Source of the DNA: Opeltia flavorubescens
Taxonomy: Eukaryota > Ascomycota > Lecanoromycetes > Teloschistales > Teloschistaceae
Direction: 5' to 3'
Assembly (NCBI GenBank): GCA_000442125.1
Contig: KE546979.1
Location: 1,364,001 to 1,428,000 of the forward strand
DNA length: 64,000 nucleotides
Below are positions 1 to 10,720 of the stretch, piece by piece. Numbering within the stretch: the stretch's first letter is position 1; every line of letters starts with the position of its first letter. The notes under the pieces were generated by a model. The model was not told the DNA's origin, did no database searches, and saw only the letters and a program-made list of their open reading frames with translations. A program made the position numbers and the translations under genes.

Positions 1-41
1 GCTAACCTGTGGACTGTGTCTCGCTAACGTCTGCTGCCAGG

Positions 42-473
42 GATGAGCAAGTCACGTCGTCGAACACCATTCTGCCACATGTTCCTTACCGCAACGAAAC
101 CGGTGGTCGGCTTCCAAACCTCGGTCGACAAGATGCACGTTCCATCCGCGGACAAGTTACCCAGAATCTTGTAGCTACAAGTCTGGACAGCCCTCCTTTG
201 AATGTTCCGTCAACCTTCAACCCTCTTGAAGCAGAAGACGCCACGACAGGTAGCACAGAGCCCGATGAGTCGGCCACAACCGCTACCGTGATACCACAAT
301 TTGGAAAGAATCATGCCCCTGTGCTGAAGAAGATGCTCAAACGGGATCAATGGGATAGCGAGCGTCGAGATAACCACCAGGAGTTCAAATACTGTCTTCC
401 CGAAAATTTCCTGACTGCACACCGATATCAGGAGTCCGAGGCAACTTCAAGAGATGACGGTGCGGGAGAATGA
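42..473 (+). CDS. Terminal exon of a gene that begins left of the window (partial)
   Basis: About 143 open codons end in TGA at 471-473. No ATG lies near the left end, and an in-frame TAA sits at 3-5. The frame opens just after a CTAAC branch-like site and a CCAG acceptor (about 25-41), so I read this as the last exon of a gene whose earlier exons are outside the window. The encoded piece is polar, rich in Ser, Thr, Asp and Glu, with no membrane segment and no domain I recognise. A free-standing gene without ATG is unlikely; a chance open frame remains possible. Confidence 0.45.
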   Translation, partial: DEQVTSSNTILPHVPYRNETGGRLPNLGRQDARSIRGQVTQNLVATSLDSPPLNVPSTFNPLEAEDATTGSTEPDESATTATVIPQFGKNHAPVLKKMLKRDQWDSERRDNHQEFKYCLPENFLTAHRYQESEATSRDDGAGE

Positions 474-1170
474 CCGCTGGCGGAGGCTTGATTCGAGTTT
501 TGGAGGAGTTCTGGAAGTTTACGGCCACTGGACAATGAAAGAATGAGGCACCAATGGATGGGTCATAAGACTGGGATAGGAGACGTATGAGAGCTCGGCT
601 GGATGCGACGTTCATTCAGGATAAATATGTCGATGGTTTCTGCTAGTCTGAGTCCTGAATGTCATTGAAAATTGGACATCAATGGAGGTATCAAACACCC
701 TTTGCGAGTCATTGGACTTGACTCAATTGTTGAAGCTCATTTTTAGTGAGGTTAGAATGGGGATTCACGTATGGATATTCTAATCACGGGAGCATCTTCG
801 AGGGGTGGAGGGTTGTTGTAATAGTAACCGGTGGAATATATGGATATCAGTCGTTGTCTGCCTACCAGATTCTGCACTTGTAATTACTTCTAAATTAGTA
901 TATTTGATGCATTCACCGTAATGAGCAGCTCGAGATCGGCAAGCATACTAGAGAAGACTAAAGGATGGTAAGGATTGAACGATGTTCGGTTGCCATCTTC
1001 GTAAACGCTGACCTTTCCTTAAGCTACAGTACTGTACCTTACGCCATCGGTGAATAACCCATTGATACTCTATGAGCTTTTTCCCATGCTCTCCACAAAG
1101 GCCGTTTGCTGTAGCTACATGCCAAATATGATTTCAAGTCCTTCAGCTTCTCAAAAGTGCATTCATTGAC

Positions 1171-1196
1171 TTGGCCTAGGGAATTGGCCTAGGGAA
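1171..1196. repeat. 13-bp perfect tandem duplication
   Basis: The unit TTGGCCTAGGGAA occurs twice head to tail (1171-1183 and 1184-1196). The core GGCCTAGG is nearly palindromic. No function can be read from it. Confidence 0.9.
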
Positions 1197-1525
1197 TTGA
1201 TCTACATTACAAGACGTTAAAGCGTGGGGTGATATAATACATCATGGCATAGAAACATATGTTCTCTAACATCGCCAGATCGCGAGGAACTCATTGTCAT
1301 GTAGTCGCTACATCGATATATGGACACGACGTACATCATGATCGTGACGAAGTTCCGTCATTGTTCTTGGCGTTAGCTGTCGTGCCAAAGTACTTTCTCT
1401 GTAATCTTTCATCATCCCATCAAGGTCTAACGTAGCATTTGACTACCAATCGATTCTGGATTAGCTCTAGTCTGCTGGAACCTTCTTTCTGCCTACGTTG
1501 CCCCTCTCTTACCTCGTTGTAGTGT

Positions 1526-1660
1526 GTTACCTCAGGTTTGAGGAGTGCTTTACTAGACCAAATTCCTCTCGTACCGTTACCTCGATTTTGAGGATCGTCT
1601 TACCATTCAAGGTCCATCCAAAAGTCAATTGGTAGCTCGGTTTGGAGCAGCGTCATTAAA
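1526..1660 (+). repeat. Three imperfect 30-bp direct repeats just upstream of the helicase ATG
   Basis: Copies lie at 1526-1555, 1576-1605 and 1631-1660, about 50-55 bp apart, the last ending five bases before the ATG. Copies 1 and 2 share GTTACCTC, then a TTTGAGGA core, then CTTTAC or CTTACC. Copy 3 is more diverged (GGTAGCTCGG, TTTGGA, CGTCATTA). Copies 1 and 2 can each form a short hairpin of CCTC with GAGG around a 4-6 base loop. The position suggests promoter or 5' leader elements; that is inference. Confidence 0.5.
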
Positions 1661-1665
1661 CAAGG

Positions 1666-4476
1666 ATGTCTTCACAATCTAAGGACGCTTCAAACGCTTC
1701 CACGGCTCAGAATCTGGAGCATGGTGCCTGCCATGATCATTTGGCGCAAGAGGATTCGGTTCAGACAGGGTGTCCTACTCATAAAAATGAGTCAGGTTCT
1801 ATTGAAGAGCAACAGCCGGCAAATTTTGATCTCCTAGCGGCTTTGGAGCAGAAGCTCGATGAGTTGATTGATGATTCGGAACCACTAAAGTCAGACTTAG
1901 TGCCAATAAAGAAACAATTTCAGCAATCTCAAACTTCGGGCAATTCAACGCGTGAAGGGAAGATTATCAATTGCGACATACCTCACAAGGCCTTACTTAC
2001 AACACGCTGCGCATTCCTTCTGGACGGCGATGATCTTCTTGTTGGAAAGATTCTTTCTTCACCTATCGACTGGGAGCCCTGCTTGATCATGAACGCTGGG
2101 TACATCCGAGATCCCCATATCACCTTCACAGTAAGAGTGGCCCTAGAGCTAAATGGTGGAGCCTTCAATCAGGAAGCCCCCCGCGATCTGATGCAATTAC
2201 TATGGTATCCAGCAACACCCTCCGCTGACGGCCATGAAATGATTACAACTTTCCGTTATCAGACCTTCGATGAATGGTCTGAGCAGTCGGCGGATAAGTC
2301 GTTAAAGAGGGCTCTTCGTGAAGAAGCGGATCTCGAAAAATACCATAAATTATTGTTCACCGTCGACTGTACATTGCAAAGGGCCATTATCCAGACAGAC
2401 TTCAAACACGAATCATCCTGGATGAAGCTGCCGGAAGAGATACGAGATCGCATTACTCGTCTGAAGGAGCGGTCTACCTCCGTGCGCTTCTGGTTCCGGC
2501 CTCGGTACAATTCCTATGAAGCTCAGATGCACCTCTCTCTATTCTCGGACCGAGTCTCCAGGAATCTTGGAATCCTCTCACAGTACTGGAGTACGGAGGA
2601 GTTACCGCTATCCACGAGTATTGTCGACAGCCCTACCGTTGGTGAATTCCCAGGCCAGCTCTATACTCTACCGAACGATGAAGGTTTTCTCAGCCTACCG
2701 AAAGTCGATGTCTATCGGACAGTTCGGCAGTTCATGACCATCACCTGTCTCACGGCTTTGCGAGAAGCACAGTTTGCGAGACGTTGCAGTTCCAGGCCTC
2801 AACAAGCACGAGGACATCGCAAAGTCACGGTAGCAAGCAATGGCGAGCCGGAGGACCGCAGAGAGAATTCAAACCGTGGTGTCGAATCAGACGCAGATAC
2901 CAATCCATGGCAGCAGCAAATGACGGCTGCTGAACTTTTCAGCTGCGACACTCGGCCCCAGATCCAGAGCATTCGGTCTTTGCTCATGGACGGAGGTCAA
3001 AATAACCGTGGCACAAGGCTAAAAATGGATCTTCGGCCGGGCTTCGCGGAAATTGAGAGAGACCTCGCATTCATGACCGCTTTATGCGGAGTCAAAGAGA
3101 CCGGAGGATTCAACGAAGATCAGATCAAGGCTATCGACAAGCTCGGAAATATCGAGGGAAATGTTTTGGCCATCGTCGGTCCTCCAGGTACTGGGAAAAC
3201 AAAAGTTCTGAGCACAATGATCTACCTCGAAGCAAAGATGGATTTCAAAGTCCTTGTCGTCGCACCCAGTAAACAAGGCCTAGACAAGCTTACCAGAGAA
3301 ATCTTCGTTTATGACATAGATTCGGCTTTAGTAAAGCGAAATGTCCAATTTGTAACTCCGAACGTTGGAGACTGCCACGCATTATTCAACCCGGATATCA
3401 TCTTCGTCGACGACACAAATCAAGTCTCGTTACCTGCCCTCTTCGTACCATTGATGGAATTCAAAACTTGGAAAGCTGTCATCATGGCTGGTGATTGGAA
3501 GCAGCGCCAGCCGCTCATCCACGCTCACAAGTTCAGCGAGCTTGGAGAGAATGCGACAGTCTCAGCTATCGAAAGGCTGGACAAATTCAAGACTCATACA
3601 GTGGGACCGAAAGAGCAGTATCGTATGGCAGAATCAATCGCCCAATTCCCTTCAAAAAACGTTTATGGTGAGGTCCTTCAGACAAGTGCGAGTACCAAAG
3701 TCGATCATCCATATCGCCAGGCAGTTAGGAGCATCAGCAAGAGCTACGGCTTAAAAGATGGCTTTGGCTCAGAGTACTTCTTCCTTGAAGTCCCTGGAAC
3801 TGCACACAGAGAACTTAATCCTCACGCACCCAGTGAGCACTCATTCCAGAATACTGCAAATGCTGATGTGCTTGGCGAGCTCTTGTTGAAACTGAGCGAT
3901 CAGGGAGTGCCAGNTGCCAGCATCGCAGTTCTCTGCTACTACAGTGGTCAAATGAAGCTTCTGCAGCAGCGCTTGAGGTCAAATAAGGGCTACGGACTAT
4001 ACACAGTCGATTCATACCAAGATCAGGAGTCAGATATCGTCATCATCGACTTCGTGGCTACTAGTACATTGATAGGTACACGCACGGGACCGAATGCAGT
4101 ATCCCAATGGCATCGGAAGGCAAGTGGATATTTCAGAGACTGGCACCGCCTCAACTATGCTCTCACTCGGGCACGGCATGGCCTGATTCTGATCGGTCAA
4201 CAAGATTTGCTTACTCATTGCTTGAAGGAGACGGATGATCCGATGGTAAATATGATGCACCATATGATGAAAGACCTGGTAGACCGGGGCTTGATAGTTC
4301 GATGTCGAGGTATCGACATTCATCCAGTTGCTTCCAAGCATGCAGACACCCGCGATACTAGTATAGTCATTTCAAAGAGTAGGGTTGGGACAGGGAAGCG
4401 CAAACCTGAGTCCATCGAAGCAAAGTTCGCGCGGTTTCAGCAATCGCAGAAGCGGGTCAAGAGAGGGGAAGACTGA
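1666..4476 (+). CDS. Superfamily 1 (Upf1-like, AAA_11/AAA_12) RNA/DNA helicase
   Basis: Single open frame of 936 residues from ATG 1666. The C-terminal half carries the Upf1/Dna2-like SF1 motifs in order: Q-motif NEDQIKAI near residue 488, Walker A GPPGTGKT near 505, motif II as DDTNQ near 582 in place of the usual DEAxQ, motif III GDWKQRQP near 609, QYRM near 651, motif V DSYQDQE near 782, and motif VI YALTRAR near 831. These proteins are ATP-driven helicases acting on RNA or DNA. The first 450 residues are unassigned. The E-to-D change in motif II keeps an acid, so activity is plausible. One ambiguous base (N at 3914) leaves one residue undefined. The substrate cannot be inferred, and no intron is needed. 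Confidence 0.9.
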   Translation: MSSQSKDASNASTAQNLEHGACHDHLAQEDSVQTGCPTHKNESGSIEEQQPANFDLLAALEQKLDELIDDSEPLKSDLVPIKKQFQQSQTSGNSTREGKIINCDIPHKALLTTRCAFLLDGDDLLVGKILSSPIDWEPCLIMNAGYIRDPHITFTVRVALELNGGAFNQEAPRDLMQLLWYPATPSADGHEMITTFRYQTFDEWSEQSADKSLKRALREEADLEKYHKLLFTVDCTLQRAIIQTDFKHESSWMKLPEEIRDRITRLKERSTSVRFWFRPRYNSYEAQMHLSLFSDRVSRNLGILSQYWSTEELPLSTSIVDSPTVGEFPGQLYTLPNDEGFLSLPKVDVYRTVRQFMTITCLTALREAQFARRCSSRPQQARGHRKVTVASNGEPEDRRENSNRGVESDADTNPWQQQMTAAELFSCDTRPQIQSIRSLLMDGGQNNRGTRLKMDLRPGFAEIERDLAFMTALCGVKETGGFNEDQIKAIDKLGNIEGNVLAIVGPPGTGKTKVLSTMIYLEAKMDFKVLVVAPSKQGLDKLTREIFVYDIDSALVKRNVQFVTPNVGDCHALFNPDIIFVDDTNQVSLPALFVPLMEFKTWKAVIMAGDWKQRQPLIHAHKFSELGENATVSAIERLDKFKTHTVGPKEQYRMAESIAQFPSKNVYGEVLQTSASTKVDHPYRQAVRSISKSYGLKDGFGSEYFFLEVPGTAHRELNPHAPSEHSFQNTANADVLGELLLKLSDQGVPXASIAVLCYYSGQMKLLQQRLRSNKGYGLYTVDSYQDQESDIVIIDFVATSTLIGTRTGPNAVSQWHRKASGYFRDWHRLNYALTRARHGLILIGQQDLLTHCLKETDDPMVNMMHHMMKDLVDRGLIVRCRGIDIHPVASKHADTRDTSIVISKSRVGTGKRKPESIEAKFARFQQSQKRVKRGED

Positions 4477-5037
4477 GTAAGCTGAAAAGAGCATCCAGTA
4501 ACACCTTCAACCCATTCTGGGAAGTCGATACCTAGAGTTCTGTTGGGTTGATGAAGTGAGATAGCTCGCTGCAGTGATTTTGCTCCACCCTCTACAATGT
4601 CTAGCATCCCTCCCTCTGCGTGACACGATTGGGATTATTATCTAGACTTCAATTGCAGACCCGCCTGCAAATTCATAGCTTCAATAATCGAGCTTCATAG
4701 CTTCAGTCAGGTCGGTCTATGTATCATGAAAGAAGATCATGTAGTATACCCTGGTGGCATAGTCATATCTTCACGTGAGATTCTTTTACCGCAAAACATC
4801 GTGCGACCATCGCTGTCCAAATTTTTCTATCCTTGAAACTTCCATGCGCCTTCAAAGCATGCCCTACGATCTACCTATCTATTCTTTGACCCGGTTTTTC
4901 AACCCGGGTCACCCACCCAGAAGGATCTTCAAATTTCACTCCCCTGAACTCGTCACGTATTGACATCTTCTTTGAATGCCACGTTTGACTCATTCCAGAT
5001 CCTCATTTTTCCCGAGCCGTGTCATGTCCCTGTTTCT
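4477..5037. other. Intergenic, nothing recognised
   Basis: Region between the 3' end of the helicase and the 3' end of the first coiled-coil gene, which converge here. Short open frames lack coding character. A partial direct repeat of CATAGCTTCA occurs near 4674-4706. Confidence 0.6.
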
Positions 5038-5886
5038 TTAACTGTCTCTGGATGGTCTAAAGGAGTCCCGACCGCCATGCTCTGAACTTGACCGCCGTCT
5101 GAGCTTTTCCAGACTGGTGACGCGCTTTTGACGGGGTTTTGGTGCGGTGGTACGGGCTGCGGGGAAGAACTTGGATACAGTCCCGGTGGATTTTGGCATG
5201 GCTTGCTTAGGGAGATTGGGGGAAGGTTTGGAAGATGATGTGGGAACGGCTTCTCGGTTGATCTGGAATTGACTGAACAACCCGACTCCAAGGTTGTTTC
5301 TAGACGTTGACGATGGACGATAGCCAAACTCGACTAAGCCCTGGTTTTCAACTGTATCACCCGTGATGGACGGTTGGTGTTGATTGAGTTGCGGTGCTTC
5401 ATCGCTTTGATGACGATATTTGTGTTGCAATTTAGTCGCATGCTGAACCAATAAAGTAACTCCTTCATTCGCTTGTCGGATTCTCTCATTCCTAGCACCG
5501 AGCTCATTCTTTATTGTCTGAAGCTCGCCCTGAGTAGATTGGAGCTTCTCCCTCGTCGCGTGGAGTTCCTCTTTCGTTGACTGGAATTCCGCTCTCATAC
5601 CCGCGTTATCCTGCAGCTCTTTCTCCAATTCCCCGATCCTGACATTGGCGTCTTTAACCCTGCAGCGAGCGAGTTCCTCCCGAAGATTTTCCCTCTCGGT
5701 GCGGAGTTTTTCGGCTTGGGCGCGGTCTGAATCAATCTTCTCGTCTAGGATTTTACGCTGTTGGATGAAGGAATCGGTTGAGGATTTGTGAGCGGAGATT
5801 TGGCTGCTGATGGCTTGGATGCGGTTTTGGAGATATTGGATCACTTGGGTCTCGGGAGGTGGAGCTGGGTGTTGTTCGGAAGACAT
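5038..5886 (-). CDS. Coiled-coil protein, left gene of module A (intact)
   Basis: 282 residues from ATG at 5884-5886; the frame extends further upstream, but this is the first ATG followed by sequence matching the paralogue. Residues from about 15 to 150 are heptad-like coiled coil, with internally repeated segments of the type STKEEL, ATREKL, STQGEL. The C-terminal third is basic and Ser/Pro-rich (KSTGTVSKFF, KPRQKRV), which could be a nuclear or nucleic-acid-binding tail. It is clearly related to the broken gene on the same strand at 9808-10720. It diverges from the coiled-coil gene at 6908. Family unknown to me; no catalytic motif. Function is not inferred. Confidence 0.7.
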   Translation of the reverse strand: MSSEQHPAPPPETQVIQYLQNRIQAISSQISAHKSSTDSFIQQRKILDEKIDSDRAQAEKLRTERENLREELARCRVKDANVRIGELEKELQDNAGMRAEFQSTKEELHATREKLQSTQGELQTIKNELGARNERIRQANEGVTLLVQHATKLQHKYRHQSDEAPQLNQHQPSITGDTVENQGLVEFGYRPSSTSRNNLGVGLFSQFQINREAVPTSSSKPSPNLPKQAMPKSTGTVSKFFPAARTTAPKPRQKRVTSLEKLRRRSSSEHGGRDSFRPSRDS

Positions 5887-6907
5887 TTCTTGAGGTTGAA
5901 AGAGTTGGTTTAAGGGTCGCCCACTGTTAAGGCAGGTAATGTACAAGATATTGGAGAATTCGCGTTTAAATATTGACGATCGCGACGTCAGTTCTTGTTT
6001 GTGTAGAGTCATCATCACCTATCTGTCTGACTCATGAAGGACTATCACAAAGAATCTGTTGTTTTTGGTCCACGCAATGTTTACACCAGGACAGCGAATT
6101 TTGTGCTTCTCGACACAATATTAGAGACTCAGTGAGTAGAGCTCAAGGAACGGAAGAAATGCGTCAGTAGAGGATCTTGATAAAAGAAGATAGTCTATAA
6201 TACGATTCAGGGTACCAAATACTAGACTTGAAATATTATACCTACAGATAACTTAAATACCTAGTCTCATTGACTTTTACTTTCCGAGGCCGGTGTCAGC
6301 GCATAAACGTGTTTTAATGACTTCTTCCATTAAGAGAAATCATTACGAGACAGTAGAATTCTACTCCGGAGGTCAAGTCAATACGATACTCGATAATCAT
6401 CTCAACTCTCGCTACACTACCATCCCTGACTGAATCGAGAGAGGTCATGAATGACGTTTCATCCGTGGGGTGTAGANATAGAAGATTGTATGAACAACAG
6501 AAAATGTTTAGTCCACTGGACTGTTGATCCACTTCTTTGGAACAACCCGATTCATAAATGTGATGAAGGTCATTTACTATAGACTGCCAAGCTAGCCGTC
6601 TATGGCAATGGGGGAGAATTAGAATGTTCTCGCACTTTCTTTGCCAAATTCTCTCTTCGTTGCGATCTTGCAAAGTTTTCTCCGTCTCTTCTTACCGCAT
6701 TCGATAGATTCTGGGCCGCTACACCACTCTGCATCATCATTACGTGTCTCTAGAGTTACGTATCCGAAGGTAAGTACCTTCTCAATAGCCTTTGCTCAGG
6801 TCCTCGCAGCATATTGCGTCACTGACACGATTCCCACATCTCAGGTCGCGTAAAACCAAACGTCTCACAGCAACACGCCGGTCACATCACCATTATCGTC
6901 GATAAAA
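5887..6907. promoter_or_regulatory. Divergent intergenic region of module A, duplicated in module B
   Basis: About 1 kb between two divergently transcribed coiled-coil genes. The stretch 6520-6640 aligns clearly with 11245-11365 in module B: shared blocks include TGTTGAT, CACTTCTT or TACTTCTT, TGTGATGAAG, GCTAGCC and a TTCTCGCA or TTTTCGCA end. This shows that the intergenic DNA was copied with the genes. It presumably contains both promoters. One N lies at 6477. Confidence 0.6.
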
Positions 6908-7572
6908 ATGGAAGGTATGGCCAGTAAAAAGCGTCAAGACGAGCTCAAGAGTGCCAAGGAAGCTTGGCAGGCCGAACACAACGGGAAGATCAAAGAGCTG
7001 AGCGACCAAGTCACGACGAAGTCGAAGGAAGTCGAAGGATTAAATCGTATTGTTGGCTCCAAGATTGCAGAACTCAACAAGCTCAAAAAGCAGATCGAGC
7101 AGAAGTCCTTGGACAACAAAGAACTTGAGGGAGAAAATCTCAAGCAAGAGACTAGGATTCAAGCTCAGGCTTCGAGTATTTCAAGATACATGGACGAGGA
7201 ACAACGACAAGGCTCAATCATCAAGAGACTCAATGACGAGAAACGTTGCCAGAAAGCGACGATTGGCAAATTGACCAACGAGAAAAAGACCTTGAGGAGA
7301 CGCTAGCGGCCGCACGCACACAGCTGACCGAGCTCGAGCAAGCCAAACAGAAGATCCGAGATCTTGAGACCGCTGTCGAAGAGGCAAATAATCGTGCTTT
7401 GAGATATCAACAGGTCATCCAATCCACAGCATCTGATGCTCAGCACATGCACGAATCACTCACAACATCAATTGAGCTTCCTCTTTCCCTTGCGGCGACG
7501 GATACGACGGCTGCGGCAATCGGCTACTGGGCACGACTTCGATGGGCAATACGAAAGTTCATTGGGATTTAG
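6908..7572 (+). pseudogene. Coiled-coil protein, right gene of module A, with one frame break
   Basis: ATG 6908 opens 132 codons of charged coiled coil ending at a TAG at 7304-7306. The homologous continuation, starting with DLEETLAAA, lies in another frame and runs to 7572. The switch is at the five-A run 7283-7287; one more A would join the frames into about 221 residues. Alignment with the intact paralogue at 11488 supports the join: WQAEHNGKIKEL matches WQAKQNAMIQEL, EEANNRAL matches EEANARAL, and the C-terminal WARLRWAIRKF matches WAQIRRAMGRL. The break may be a real mutation or a homopolymer error. No enzyme motif is present and function is unknown. No intron rescues the frame in an obvious way. 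Confidence 0.65.
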
Positions 7573-9807
7573 ATTGGAAGTCTAGTAGAAGTACTGTTGG
7601 AGGTCGGACATAGACCCACCGAGTACACCTTCGAAAACGGTTTCAAATGTAGAAAAATCTTCTTTCGCTTCCAACTGAATTCGACGGTTGCAAAATTAAG
7701 AAGGTGGTTGAGCATGTAATTTGGGGGATGAGGAAGGATGCAAGAGTCGATAAACCTTCGAAAACCTCATCCTGGCGAAGTCCAACATCTTGGAAGGATT
7801 CCGTCAGATGATACGGACTCTCTAGGTCATAGAGTATTTTTCATCAGCGAATGTCAATACCTGCTGCAACCACAATGTATGACGAAAACAGTAATTGCCA
7901 GTGGACAACACAATTTTGATACAATTTTTCAACTACTAAACACCTTTCTCTCTCCATGCATGAAAGTGTTTCAATTGTGTCTCATACCGGAGAAAAGATC
8001 ACTTGCTGCCGATACATGTACATAAGCACCTCTAGCTTTTGGAGGTAATTTTTCCTTTGTAGTCATTCTATTTCCATCTGAGCCTGAGAGTAATTCCAAG
8101 AACTCAATGAAGACTGATGCTATGGTACAAGAATAGACTGATCAGGCTCTTACCCTACCATTCATCCGGAGTATCGGTATCCATCTCGCCAAGTCATCAT
8201 GTTGCTTTCTCCGCATATTCTCCATCATTGAGTCACCAACGGACCATTGAACTACTGATGGTCTCATGTTCTAAGCTTACATCTGTGACAACTTAAACCC
8301 ATTAGCCATTTCATGATTTAATGCGATCCATTGTCGTTTTGCGTTCCCAGATGCGTTTTCTTAAACCTTTCTGTCTTGGGGTTTTATTATATCCTCATCT
8401 ACCTTACATCAACCACTACACCTTTGAGTTCGGTAATAGAATTGATATTTCCCCTCTTCTCATTTTTCTTTACCAAAGGCGACTTCCAGACGAGTGTGTC
8501 TCTTGCTTGCGCACTTCTTAGTTTCAATCACTGTTACATACAATACACAACCAAGTTCTTTTTGTATCCAATGAATCAACCCATGGAAAGCAATTTTCGA
8601 GACACCCTGTCGCCAAAATTGCTGCGGAGACGGACTTTATCCAAGTGCAAGCTATTTATGCAAGTTCAAGTATTCAAATCGTCCCCCAAAGCGAATGCAC
8701 GGAAATTGTCAAGACATCAAAAGGAACATGTTAGATGTAGTCGGGAGCATAAAGCCCCGAGAAACTGGGTCCTCTGCGTGCGTGTTTTCGTGAGAAATAA
8801 CGATATTTGTTCATATCGACCGCCTGATCAAAGAGACTGAGGCCAAAGTCCAACGCCGATACGAGCTCGAGACTGAGGCCGACTATTTCAGTCTCACCTA
8901 GGAGATGGGGGTGTAATGGATCAGCAGCACAGTACCTCCTTGGTGCTCGACATCAACATTTCCTGACGCAAAGATCCATGTACAAGTCTTATACCGACCA
9001 TCAAGTCTAAGGTCCTCACAGCATATCCAAGATGGCTTTCTGAGGATCAACGAAACGACGCCAAGTCTCTGACTTGGTATGTTCTACGAAGAACCGTTTC
9101 GATATTTGGTAAAATCAGAGTGGAAGACTCAAGGCTGTCATATCAATGTGTATAGATCATCTCGTCGAAAGCGGAAGGTAACTCGCTTCGAGTTCGGGCC
9201 AGCGCGCCCGCGGTGAGTGATTCTCGTTATGCCTATGGAGGCTATTGGCCTTCCCAAACTGTAAAATCTTTTATAAGATCTACGAGTATCACTAAGACGA
9301 CGGAAGGGACAAATGTTCGAAGCTTGGGCTTTTGCTGATGACTTACTATTTGATACGCGTTGCTCTTCCTCGAGTACGTCGCAGTCTTGCCACTGTCTGA
9401 CATGATCCGCTACTGATGTGAGCGATAGATATAACGGCAACTCTTTCCCAAGCGCCGGAAACAACATTCATCCAATACTACAGCTAATCTCGGCATTACA
9501 TGCTTGACTTCAATGCTTTGAGTCAGGCCTACTGACGATTTGCTATAAGCAATCAATAGTAAACCATTACAGGATATTGATCTATATATTAATCCGACGC
9601 TTTAAAACTATTAACGGTCTTCCTGAACGTGGCAATTAAACAACGAGAACGAACAGACTCTTGCACGTCTATATCGCCAGCGTGACGACATCTTTCCACA
9701 ACATGATCTTGTCTGAATCCTGTATCCCCGCTTCCATTTCTGGCTTGACATGCAACTCAGACCTTTCCATAGCTCATCTGCCCACGCCATCTTCCGCGTC
9801 CGTTGAC
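7573..9807. other. 2.2 kb spacer between the two coiled-coil modules
   Basis: No gene is supported. A weak open stretch at about 8571-8900 on the plus strand has a charged end (KETEAKVQRRYELETEADY) that could be a relic of coiled-coil coding, but no start, splice model or paralogue alignment supports it. Homology between this spacer and the DNA downstream of module B was not seen by eye. Confidence 0.5.
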
Positions 9808-10720
9808 TCATGCTGGGAATATTGGCTTCTCAGGCAAACCAACCCGGGGCAGACGGTAGTATTCTCGACGATCATTGTCCCATTTGTTCTGCCATTGTCT
9901 CTCGTTAAGGGCGGCAACACTCTTCTGCCAAGTTTCTGGCGCGGTGACATTGGATGGTTGCTTGGCTTGATGAGGGTCGTCGGATGGTGATGTGGGCACG
10001 GCTCCTGGATTGCACAAATTTGTGGTTGTAGGGTTCGGTGCAATACCGTCGCTGGAATGGTCTGGATGCGTGTGGCTGGCACCACGATGTTGATCGCTGG
10101 GCTGTAGGGGACTGCATGGCGCTGATCCAAGATTTCTGCTAAAAGATTCTGTTGCAAGGGGCGGAAAAAGACGATTGGGATACTGGTCCACGGTCTGGTC
10201 CTCTTCTCTGTTATCAATGGCTGACATTTCCCCATCCGATCGTAGTAAGTTCCGGCTTCGATGAACACCCTGACACAATGTAGTCGCAAATTTGGCAAGC
10301 CCAGAAGCTCCCCCGAATTTCGTGAGAATTCAGATTGTACTAGCTGAAGTATCTGGTTCTTGGCTCGAAGCTGACCCTTTGTTGCTTGCAGCTCATCCCT
10401 CGTCGCCTGAAGTTCTTCTTTGGTTGCCTGGAGTTCAGCCGTCGCAGTAGCAGCTTGAGTATTAGTAGCTTGAAGATCCTGTTCCAACTCTGCGACTGTA
10501 GTTTTGGCCTCTCTTAGCTTGTGCCAGATCAAAGTATTCTCGAGGGTTTCCTTCTCAGCTTCGAGCCCTTTCATCGCCGTGTTGTATGAGTAGATCTTCT
10601 TGTAGTATACATGAGCATTAAGTTTCTTCGTAGCGACCTTATCATCGATTGCTTATATACGACTCTGGAGCTGTCCGACGGATGGATCTTGCCACGGCGA
10701 ATCGAGATGAAACTTAGAGG
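9808..10720 (-). pseudogene. Coiled-coil protein, left gene of module B (broken copy)
   Basis: Paralogue of the gene at 5038-5886 on the same strand. Read from the right, QLQSRI-stop-AIDDK matches YLQNRIQAISSQ of the intact copy, so a Gln codon (CAA) has become TAA at 10653-10655. No ATG is left upstream. The coiled coil continues (ELQATKEELQATRDELQAT) down to a five-C run at 10310-10314, where the frame shifts. The homologous C-terminus (FATTLCQG, GAVPTS) then lies in the frame ending at 9808. One extra base in that run would rejoin the frames, so that break could be an error; the TAA is not a homopolymer effect. An open frame of 266 codons from ATG 10574 exists, but its second half is not the homologous frame. 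Confidence 0.65.

Larger units (their letters stand above)
474..1665. other. Gene-free stretch upstream of the helicase
   Basis: No open frame with coding character was seen. It holds a perfect 13-bp tandem duplication at 1171-1196 and a set of three imperfect 30-bp repeats at 1526-1660, described separately. It is probably the promoter and 5' leader of the helicase gene. Confidence 0.6.

Noticed and set aside
8331-8840. 170-codon open frame on the plus strand
   Set aside because: Starts with TTG, mixed hydrophobic and basic composition without motifs; no homologue in the window.
9774-10574. Intact 266-codon coiled-coil gene in module B
   Set aside because: Its second half is not in the frame homologous to the intact paralogue, and an in-frame TAA plus missing ATG lie upstream.
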